From: an uncultured Cellvibrionales bacterium
GTDB lineage: Bacteria > Pseudomonadota > Gammaproteobacteria > Pseudomonadales > Porticoccaceae
Reading direction: 5' to 3'
Assembly (NCBI GenBank): GCA_913031145.1
Contig: CAJWCO010000008.1
Location: forward strand, 1-64,000
Length of the DNA stretch: 64,000 bases
The notes below the pieces were generated by a model, which worked only from the letters and a program-made list of their open reading frames with translations, had not been told where the DNA came from and made no database searches. Positions 31,098-39,397 of the stretch are shown here, piece after piece. Position 1 is the first letter of the stretch; the number at the start of each line of letters is the position of its first letter. The position numbers and the translations under genes were made by a program.

Positions 31098-31670
31098 TTA
31101 TTGGTAGAACCCAATCATACTGACCTCGATGTCTGCCCTGTGCTCACGCCCAAAAGCAACCACGCCAATACTGCGAACCGTTGCCGGTGCAATGCGTTCA
31201 CTGAGCCATTGACTGGAACCTTGAAACTGATTGAGCGGTATCTTCAACGTTTGCCATTCGGACTCAGCACGAAATGTTGCCTGATAATACTGCCAAGGAA
31301 GTACGGTCCCGCGCGTGCGCATGTGAAGGAAATACGCCTGATTATTTCCACGTACCCGCACGATCACGCCCGCCGCTTTTCTAGGGGCAGTAATCGTGCG
31401 CCGGAACTGAATGAACCCACCGTTATTTTGGGTGCTGACGTTGCCACGCATGTGCGCAACGACGGTATCTCCTGAGCGCTCAAATACCAACGAGCCAACG
31501 GATACGCCGCCCATGACTTGGTCGCTAACAAAGCGCCAACGCTGCTCTGGCTGCTCTTTAAAAGCATCTTCCATTAGCACCTCTGTTGCAAACAATTGCG
31601 GCGCCACAGTAACAACCCAAACGGCTGCGCCTAAACCGAAGAGCGCCCTTGTCAATCTTCTCAAGATCAT
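31098..31670 (-). CDS. CIA30-family protein with putative signal peptide
   Basis: WRFVSDQVMGGVSVGSLVFERSGDTVVAHMRGNVSTQNNGGFIQFRR is the CIA30 (NDUFAF1-like) signature; hydrophobic N-terminus. Confidence 0.8.
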   Translation of the reverse strand: MILRRLTRALFGLGAAVWVVTVAPQLFATEVLMEDAFKEQPEQRWRFVSDQVMGGVSVGSLVFERSGDTVVAHMRGNVSTQNNGGFIQFRRTITAPRKAAGVIVRVRGNNQAYFLHMRTRGTVLPWQYYQATFRAESEWQTLKIPLNQFQGSSQWLSERIAPATVRSIGVVAFGREHRADIEVSMIGFYQ

Positions 31671-31712
31671 TATTTCCTTCTTTATCTTGGTCTTTCGAAA
31701 ACCCGCGAGTGG

Positions 31713-31979
31713 CTAAGGTTTGTATTGAGTCGGGCAGTAGGCGCGGATGACTTGGTCCGAGCGCTTAGCCACGTGCTTAGTTTTTCTGTCGCTCACCCGC
31801 TGACGCCAATTACAAAAGGCGCGACGCCGCAAATGGCCCCGCATAAGCTTGATCACAGCAGACTCGTCAAGTCCAAAAAGCTTTTTGATCGCGTCAAACG
31901 GAGTTCGGTCTTCCCAAGCCATCTCAATTATCCGAGATATTTCGTCCGCTCTTAATGGGTGCATTTTGGGGTCTCCCAC
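31713..31979 (-). CDS. Small TIGR03643-like protein
   Basis: MHPLRADEISRIIEMAWEDRTPFDAIKKLFGLDESAVIKLMRGHLRRRAFCNWRQRVSDRKTKHV matches my memory of this small conserved family. Confidence 0.75.
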   Translation of the reverse strand: MGDPKMHPLRADEISRIIEMAWEDRTPFDAIKKLFGLDESAVIKLMRGHLRRRAFCNWRQRVSDRKTKHVAKRSDQVIRAYCPTQYKP

Positions 31980-32093
31980 GCCAACTCGGGCGGTGTGCCC
32001 ATGGTGAAACTGTTAGTTGTTGTTGTGGGTACGGATAGATGAGTCCACTTGATCATCCAGTATAAAATGACCCCACAGTACTCGGCAAGATTG

Positions 32094-32131
32094 CCAATAA
32101 AAAAGGCAGCTAATGCTGCCTTTTTTATTGG
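32094..32131. terminator. Bidirectional Rho-independent terminator
   Basis: Perfect 17-bp inverted repeat CCAATAAAAAAGGCAGC-TAAT-GCTGCCTTTTTTATTGG, directly after the TonB receptor stop (minus). Confidence 0.88.
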
Positions 32132-32152
32132 TTCAATCGCTAGTTTACGGTG

Positions 32153-34654
32153 CTAAAAACTCTTTCGCACGGTCAACCCATAGGTGCGCGGCTGGTTAGG
32201 ATAGGCGCTAAAGCTCCCTGGTGCAGCGGTGGTTGGAAAGGCTGAGATCAAGGTTTCATGATCGGTCAGGTTTCGACCCCAAAACATGGCATCCCATCCA
32301 TTCGCCGCATTCTTTATACCGATACTCATGTTTAAGTTTTTGCTATCTTCAGAGGCTAGACTTTCCGGCACGTTATTGACCAATTTGACAGGTTCGTCAT
32401 AAACGTATTCCAAACGGACAAAACCCTCTGAGCCACCCACCAAGTCAAACGAATAAACGACATTTGCATTGAGACTCAATTCATGAACACCGGCTGGTGT
32501 TTCACCCGTTAAATCGCGCGTTTCTAAGCCCGCATCACAAGCAAGGGCCGGGAAAATTTCGTTAGTGTCACAAGGTCCCTTGATATATGACCCGTAGTCA
32601 CCTTTCATCGTAATACCCGACAGATTCACTGCAAGATTGTCGGAAAGCGCCATGAACCAGTCAAACTCCACACCTTTGTGACTTTGCTCGCCCGCATTCA
32701 CAAGCGCAAAGCCAGTGCCTGAAAACACATTTGACTGAAAGCCCGCGATTGTCTGGTCAAAATAAGCCACATTTATATAACCGTTATCAAAAGTCATTTT
32801 CATGCCCAACTCAAACGCGTCCGACTCCTCTGGGTCTGCTGACCGACCGATAGCTGGACTGGCTGCGTTCACCGACAAATTTACAGAGATCGGCTTGAAT
32901 CCTGTCGCGTGGCTCACATAAAAATTGAGCGTGTCTGAGTGCCGGTAGGCCAGCCTCGCCGTGTAGGTTAAATCGTCTGACTTAAAGATTCCGCTTTCTG
33001 TCGCATTTGGGTAATCAGTAAACGGCGGAAAAAATTGCAAAGGTGTCAGTGCGGCAAGTGGCGAACCAGCCAATGGCAGCGCCGCAAACGAGTCGGCAAT
33101 ATTGACATCAGACACGACAGTTTTTTCATCGTCGGTCAAGTTAATCCCAACGGTTGCACTAAGCTGATCAGTCAGCACAAAGTCAATATTAGCGAAAAAT
33201 GATGTGGACTCAGACTCCATCGTAAAGTTTTCTCCGATAGAACCCCCATCTGTCGCCGCACCCGTCAGCGGGTCAATACAGGTGCTGCAATAAAACGATG
33301 TGCCTAATCCTGTCGCCTGCGCCTGCAGGGCCGGGATAGCGGCGAGCGCTCCTGCAATGTCGCCCAAAGAAGCGGGCGGCAAAGCACCCGCCTGAACGGC
33401 ACCCGCAACAACCATATAGTCAGCGATGCTTTGTAAATCTTGAGTGCCCCCCGATAGAGACTGCACGAGGAAGTCTACGTAGGGGCTGATTTCATCACCA
33501 AATTTGACTGTGCGTAATGTTTTTGTGTCTTCCTTCATGAAAAACGCACCCACAACCCACTGTATGTCGCCATCCGAGTTGGACGCTAAACGGAATTCTT
33601 GTGTGGTGGTCTCAAACTCATAGTCTACGACGTTTTCCTTCACTAACTGCGCCGCTAAAAAATCTGCATCGAAGTTCGAATACAACTGGGTGTCGCGTCG
33701 AGAGGTAATTGAAGTAACCGTAGCAAATTCGAAGTCGTAGTCAACCTGAAGCGACAATCCTTTATTGTCGAGCTGGTTAATAGGTTCAAAATTCATGTAG
33801 AACGCCCGCTCCCAGGGATCACCGGATGTAACGCCGCGTCCGTTAGCTAACGCAATACCGTCACTCACCTGCGCGGCATCTCCCTTTCGCAATGACCCTG
33901 CCGAGCAGCACATCTCATCAATACTGTCTTTGTCTACAATCACACGAACTGTGAGATCTTCGTCAGGTGTCCACAAAAGCTGACCTCGCAACGCACTTCG
34001 ATCGCGGTCATTAACGCCAGAACCGTCGATTAAATTCGTCCCATAACCGTCATTTGAATTACTGCTTGCCGACAAACGAAACGACAATCCGTCACTAATG
34101 GGACCCGTAACGGTTCCGTTGAGCACTCTAGATCCGTAGTTACCTACTCCCGCTGAGACCGTCCCCGAAAGTTCATCTTCTGGGAGCTTCGTGGTAATAC
34201 TGATCACGCCCGCAGAAGAGTTCTTGCCAAACAGCGTTGACTGCGGCCCACTTAAAACCTCCACACGCTCCAAATTGGGTAAATCGGATAGGGCAGATGC
34301 TGCACGCGTGCGCGGAACGCCATCGATGAAAATACCGACCGAAGGCTCAATGCCCGGGTTATTTGCGCCGTTACCAAACCCGCGAATATAGAAGTTAGTT
34401 TGCGCCGAACTTTGTAGCTGCTCAATCTCCAAAGAGGGTGCCGCACTTTGTAAATCAATGAGATCCATTATCCCCGACCGCTGGATCTGGTCAGCCCCGA
34501 TGACGGCGACCGAAATCGCTACATCTTGCAAAGACTGCTCACGCTTATTCGCGGTCACAGTTATTTCTTCAATAGCAGCAATCCCCTGAACTGCTGTCAA
34601 TGAGCCTACGCTAAATAGCAACAACGATATCCCTACTTTTAAATAACGTTTCAT
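32153..34654 (-). CDS. TonB-dependent receptor
   Basis: IEEITVTANKREQSLQDVAISVAVIGADQI TonB box/plug; NLERVEVLSGPQSTLFGKNSSAGVISITTK; C-terminal YPNQPRTYGLTVRKSF. Confidence 0.94.
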   Translation of the reverse strand: MKRYLKVGISLLLFSVGSLTAVQGIAAIEEITVTANKREQSLQDVAISVAVIGADQIQRSGIMDLIDLQSAAPSLEIEQLQSSAQTNFYIRGFGNGANNPGIEPSVGIFIDGVPRTRAASALSDLPNLERVEVLSGPQSTLFGKNSSAGVISITTKLPEDELSGTVSAGVGNYGSRVLNGTVTGPISDGLSFRLSASSNSNDGYGTNLIDGSGVNDRDRSALRGQLLWTPDEDLTVRVIVDKDSIDEMCCSAGSLRKGDAAQVSDGIALANGRGVTSGDPWERAFYMNFEPINQLDNKGLSLQVDYDFEFATVTSITSRRDTQLYSNFDADFLAAQLVKENVVDYEFETTTQEFRLASNSDGDIQWVVGAFFMKEDTKTLRTVKFGDEISPYVDFLVQSLSGGTQDLQSIADYMVVAGAVQAGALPPASLGDIAGALAAIPALQAQATGLGTSFYCSTCIDPLTGAATDGGSIGENFTMESESTSFFANIDFVLTDQLSATVGINLTDDEKTVVSDVNIADSFAALPLAGSPLAALTPLQFFPPFTDYPNATESGIFKSDDLTYTARLAYRHSDTLNFYVSHATGFKPISVNLSVNAASPAIGRSADPEESDAFELGMKMTFDNGYINVAYFDQTIAGFQSNVFSGTGFALVNAGEQSHKGVEFDWFMALSDNLAVNLSGITMKGDYGSYIKGPCDTNEIFPALACDAGLETRDLTGETPAGVHELSLNANVVYSFDLVGGSEGFVRLEYVYDEPVKLVNNVPESLASEDSKNLNMSIGIKNAANGWDAMFWGRNLTDHETLISAFPTTAAPGSFSAYPNQPRTYGLTVRKSF

Positions 34655-35370
34655 AATGTGCCCCCAAAATTCTTTTAGTGTTTTGTCGATTCACCTGTTT
34701 TTAAGCTCTGACTCATCGCGATCCATGATGGCGCCAAAAAGCTGTCGTCTACGCCCGCATCGCAAAGTATTACGTAGCCTTACCCACTTTACTGTAGAGC
34801 CCAGACGCTTCGAATTCAACAGAAAATAACGCATACAAATCATATGCTTATGCGAAAATAAATAATGTAAGGATACTAATGACTGACTTTTTTTAAAATG
34901 AATAGATAATTATTGGCTATAAAAAAAGCATCGTGAAAGATGAAAAAATGGATTGCAAAGCATCATTCGAAGGCCCAACAATAAAACCGTTATGGCAACA
35001 AAAAACCACAATTACTTAAAAATTCTTATTACACTTTAATTTTACTACTCTGTTTTACAAGTATTTAATCTCTTAAGCAATTCACTGCCAAGCGACTTAT
35101 GATGGATTATTAAGGTTTGAATTTAGCCGCTTTTCCCGATGTCTTTTTAGACTCATAACCGGTGCTTGCACACGCTTGAGCTGCTATTAATTATTTGAAA
35201 AAACATATAATATATGCAGTGATTTATGTTAACGTACTAAAAAGCTCATGAGTGCGTCTATATCTATCTGAAAACAAATATAAACTTAGACAGTCAACCG
35301 TGAAAGAACGAATCCACGGCACAAACCGCCGCAAAATCTATAGAAAACTAAAATGTTGGGGGAATCAAGT

Positions 35371-37881
35371 ATGAATTTTAACAAAAAATGCGCCCTGGTC
35401 GTTGTCACTGCCGCGTTGTCCATGGGGTCAATGAAGGCCTTTGCGCAACTAGAAGAAATCATAGTCACTGCAACTAAATCTGAGAAAACTTTGCAAGAGG
35501 TTCCAGTAGCCGTTTCTGTGATCGGAGCAGATGAAATCGTTACTGGTACAATCGACGAATTTATGGATTTAAAACAACTTGATGCGTCTTTGGATACTAG
35601 GACTAACCAAACTTCAGCTAACTCTACTGTGTACATTCGAGGATTCGGAGGCGGCGGCCAAGTTCCGGGCACGGATCCCGGAGTTGCGATTATGGTGGAC
35701 GGAGTTTACCGGTCAAGAATCACAGGTGCGCTGGACGATCTACCAATGGTAGAACAAATAGAGATTCTTCGCGGCCCACAAAACACCCTGTTTGGTAAAT
35801 CAGCATCTGCAGGGGCAATAAATATCAAGACCAGAAAGCCATCGCCCGAGAGATCTACTCAAATAAGTCTTACGACAGGGAATTATGGCCGTATTGGCGG
35901 CAAATTTTATGCTACTGGTGCCTTGACAGAAAATATTTCGGCTTCCGTGAGCGGTAGCAGTCTAAAACGCGATGGTTTTTATGAGAACGCGTTCCCAACA
36001 GCCCCAGGTGACGTGAATGATAGAGATAGGTCGTCGGCTCGCCTTGACATCGCATACGATCCAACAAACGATTTATCGATCAGATTCATATACGATTCTA
36101 GCGAATCAAACGAGGCATGTTGCTCCGTGGCAAATGCGTATAGAGATGACAATGGCGCATATCAGGCCTTCTTGGCCGCCGGATCCACTATTCCAAACTT
36201 TGGGTCTAACCCAGATGCTCCTTGGGCTGGCAAAACATACTATAATTTTTTACCGTCCAACAGTAACTCAAATGAAGGCGCTTCATTGCACATTGATAAA
36301 AAAGTTGATTGGGGCACTATTTCTACCATGACAGCTTATCGGACGAACGAATATTCTACTGATCAAGACGTTGATTTTGATACAGTTTCCTTTACAAATT
36401 CTGGCACCGACATGCTTGAGGTTGATAGCTTTCAACAAGAGATACGTCTAACGGTCGATTCAGAGAACATTGATTGGACAGCAGGTTTGTTCTACTCCAA
36501 CGAAAGTATGACAGGTAAAAGTGATCTAACGCTTGGCTCAGCAGCTTATCCCTATTTTGCGGCTTCGTACTTCGGACTTGCAGTGAGTAACTTTATGCAA
36601 CTCGGAATGGATCCGGCAACGGCTCAAGCAACAGCAGTTGGGGCGGGACTCAATGACATTTTTGCCCTACTAGCCGGCCCCTTCGGAGCTTTCGTAGACC
36701 CTCAAGGAAAGGGATACACATCATTTTTTGAGCCAGGTCAGGGAGTTTTTGATACAGCTACTCAGGCTGAGGAATCGCTGTCTTTATTTTTGCAAGCAGA
36801 TGCACAACTAACGGATAATTTAAGTCTGTTGTTAGGTGTTAGTCACCTTCGATCGGACAAAGATGCGTCACTCTCGCAAATTCATGATATTCCGTACTCG
36901 AAGATTCCGGCAGCGGTGCTTGATAGCGCAGCACCAAGTGCAAGTGCGCTTCAGTACCTGACACCCCAGATTGGATTTCCAAACGCTGGTGAGGACGGAC
37001 AACTAGAAGACCAAAACACGGACTATACTATTAAATTGAGCTATGAAATATCTGACTCTTTATCTGTGTATGGAGGCGTTGCAACGGGCTACAAAACCTC
37101 GTCTTTTGATCTAGTGCGAGATGTTAAACCATCATTGGCTGAAATTTCTGCGCTCGGTTACACCGCGCAGAATAATCCATTTAATGTAGACTTAAGTATC
37201 GATGGCCAGCGGTACGCTTTGCCGGAAGAAACGACGGTTTATGAGATCGGAGCTAAAATTCAGTTTGAGAATGGCTATGTAAATCTAACTTACTTCGACC
37301 AAGAGACAGAAAACTTTCAGGTTCGAACATTTGTGGGCGGCGGTTATCAGTTCTCAAACGCCCCGCTACAATATTCTAAAGGACTTGAGTTTGATTCGGC
37401 CTTTGCGCTTTCCGAAAATCTTGCCATCACATTATCAGGTATCGTCCACGATCCATTGTATGGAGAAGGCCATTTCGTTGATGGAATAGATTTAAGCGGA
37501 ACGAAACCATCACGGGTAGCTGAGCAACGATTCACTGGGTCGTTGGTCTACAAATTCGAAATAGGCGGCTTTGAGAACGCCGTTCGGATATCGGCACTGA
37601 GCGAAAGTGATTATTACACTCTAGAAAATCCGCAACATCGAGCAATTCTTTCACGAAATGGGGCAGGAGAAGCCAGTAAGAATGTTATCGATACAAGCTT
37701 GGAGATGAAGCGAGGAGCCGGTTCTGTAACATTCTGGGCCAAAAATATTCTAGAGGAAGAGTGGATAGAGACTGCATTCATAAATCCAGGCACAGATGCT
37801 GGAGGGGACGAAGCCGCGATATACAGCATGTACCACTCGAATCCCAGAACTGTGGGTGCCACACTAAGCTACAGCTTTTAG
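35371..37881 (+). CDS. TonB-dependent receptor (paralog of 32153..34654)
   Basis: LEEIIVTATKSEKTLQEVPVAVSVIGADEI; VEQIEILRGPQNTLFGKSASAGAINIKTRKP; C-terminal NPRTVGATLSYSF. Start at MNFNKK with upstream GGGGGA. Confidence 0.94.
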   Translation: MNFNKKCALVVVTAALSMGSMKAFAQLEEIIVTATKSEKTLQEVPVAVSVIGADEIVTGTIDEFMDLKQLDASLDTRTNQTSANSTVYIRGFGGGGQVPGTDPGVAIMVDGVYRSRITGALDDLPMVEQIEILRGPQNTLFGKSASAGAINIKTRKPSPERSTQISLTTGNYGRIGGKFYATGALTENISASVSGSSLKRDGFYENAFPTAPGDVNDRDRSSARLDIAYDPTNDLSIRFIYDSSESNEACCSVANAYRDDNGAYQAFLAAGSTIPNFGSNPDAPWAGKTYYNFLPSNSNSNEGASLHIDKKVDWGTISTMTAYRTNEYSTDQDVDFDTVSFTNSGTDMLEVDSFQQEIRLTVDSENIDWTAGLFYSNESMTGKSDLTLGSAAYPYFAASYFGLAVSNFMQLGMDPATAQATAVGAGLNDIFALLAGPFGAFVDPQGKGYTSFFEPGQGVFDTATQAEESLSLFLQADAQLTDNLSLLLGVSHLRSDKDASLSQIHDIPYSKIPAAVLDSAAPSASALQYLTPQIGFPNAGEDGQLEDQNTDYTIKLSYEISDSLSVYGGVATGYKTSSFDLVRDVKPSLAEISALGYTAQNNPFNVDLSIDGQRYALPEETTVYEIGAKIQFENGYVNLTYFDQETENFQVRTFVGGGYQFSNAPLQYSKGLEFDSAFALSENLAITLSGIVHDPLYGEGHFVDGIDLSGTKPSRVAEQRFTGSLVYKFEIGGFENAVRISALSESDYYTLENPQHRAILSRNGAGEASKNVIDTSLEMKRGAGSVTFWAKNILEEEWIETAFINPGTDAGGDEAAIYSMYHSNPRTVGATLSYSF

Positions 37882-37895
37882 TTACGCAACTGCGG

Positions 37896-37924
37896 ACGGA
37901 GCTGTTTTTTGCGAGCAGCTCCGT
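37896..37924. terminator. Hairpin between convergent genes, possible terminator
   Basis: Perfect 9-bp stem ACGGAGCTG / CAGCTCCGT with 11-nt loop; weak or no T-tract after the stem. Confidence 0.4.
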
Positions 37925-37935
37925 GCTATAAAAAG

Positions 37936-39330
37936 TTAGCCTTTAGCGGCCAGCGACAAAAAAGAACCCAGCCGATTTGAACGCGCGCCCCCCAACCAAA
38001 TACGGTTCCCCAGAGGAAATGCTGTGGTCGCCATGCCCATTTGAGTGTGATGAAAGTGCCACTGTTTTTCAATACGCAAGGTGCGTGGCTCAATTTGGTA
38101 AACTGAAAAAGGCAGAGCGCAAGTAATCTTGTCCTCACACGCGATCATATCGAGCATTTCGTGATCCCAGCTTGTCGCCCACAACCACCCTTCTTTTAAG
38201 ACCAAGTTGTCAGGACTGTTCATGTAAAGTCTCTCTATGGCAGCACCCTTTTGCATATCGATAACAGCCACCCTATCGCCGAACGTGTAAGCGACATATA
38301 ACAGCTCTTCGTTTGCGTCGTAAACCACACCATTGGGGTGCGCGCCCTCTGACCCTGGCACCTGACCAAAACCGTTAGTGGGATCCCAGCGCAAAACATA
38401 GCCAGTCACGTATTTGAAGAAGCCGACCATCAGCGCCTCGGCAAGCGTAAAGTCGGGCGGATACATATGCGTAACGTACAAACTTCCGTCTACGGCCAAG
38501 CTCACATCGTTCAGGTAATTCACGCTCGGCACCCCCACGCACCCACGCCAAATTAATTGCCAGGTGTCCTGCACCACTGCCACTTCAAACATTTCAATAC
38601 TTTCAAACGGGGCATGATTGATGACAGCCAATTGATAAGCTCCGTCTTGCCGTGCTAACAGATCAATGCCCTGCGGCGATAAGGGCATGGCCGCGGTGCG
38701 TTCGCACGCGCCGTCACCCCACGTATTGGCAGCGTAACTTACCGCCATCGGCGTGGTGGTTTGGGAAACGATATCCGTCAACATTATGCGCCCATCACGA
38801 CGCTCACTCAGTGCGTGGTAGGGCCCAATACCCCCGAATTCAGGGGTTATTAAAAAAGCATCATCTGGCGTCGAAACAATATCTTCAGGGTTCGTCAAAC
38901 CACACACAACCTCGATGTGATCATCACTTTGACACGCATCAATCCTGTGTACCTCGCCCACATAAGCGAACGCCAATAAGCAGATGGATAGGCACCCCAA
39001 AAAAAGTGCAATCGGTACGCTAAACCAATAATAATGGCTGAGCAGGTATTCAGTGGCCTTACGAACGCGATGTTCAGCGACAATAATCAGACCGCCTTCA
39101 ACCAGCGCCAGACAACATAGACACACCAAGGTGAGCGAGCCACTGTACTCATACCAAAAAGGGTTTGACAGCAGATATAAGAGCGCAACAAAGGCAATAG
39201 CCGCTTCTGAAATACCCAACGTGCGCCAAGAGGGGAAACGTAATAAATACCGACAAAACTGGGTCACGCGCACTCTCGCCAGTAATGCGAGTCCAATAAA
39301 AAAAACACCCAAGCTCAGATAAATATTCAC
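37936..39330 (-). CDS. Membrane protein with C-terminal paraoxonase/SMP-30-like beta-propeller
   Basis: Three or four hydrophobic segments in the first ~125 aa, then NYLNDVSLAVDGSLYVTHMYPP, GYVLRWDPTNGFGQVPGSEGAHPNGVVYDANEELLYVAYTFGDRVAVID, NSPDNLVLKEGWLWATSWD. Confidence 0.7.
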   Translation of the reverse strand: MNIYLSLGVFFIGLALLARVRVTQFCRYLLRFPSWRTLGISEAAIAFVALLYLLSNPFWYEYSGSLTLVCLCCLALVEGGLIIVAEHRVRKATEYLLSHYYWFSVPIALFLGCLSICLLAFAYVGEVHRIDACQSDDHIEVVCGLTNPEDIVSTPDDAFLITPEFGGIGPYHALSERRDGRIMLTDIVSQTTTPMAVSYAANTWGDGACERTAAMPLSPQGIDLLARQDGAYQLAVINHAPFESIEMFEVAVVQDTWQLIWRGCVGVPSVNYLNDVSLAVDGSLYVTHMYPPDFTLAEALMVGFFKYVTGYVLRWDPTNGFGQVPGSEGAHPNGVVYDANEELLYVAYTFGDRVAVIDMQKGAAIERLYMNSPDNLVLKEGWLWATSWDHEMLDMIACEDKITCALPFSVYQIEPRTLRIEKQWHFHHTQMGMATTAFPLGNRIWLGGARSNRLGSFLSLAAKG

Positions 39331-39397
39331 GCATTAGTCCCCCTGCAAACATGGTGCATAGCGTACCATGTGCGTGTCACCTGTGCGGTGAAACTGG

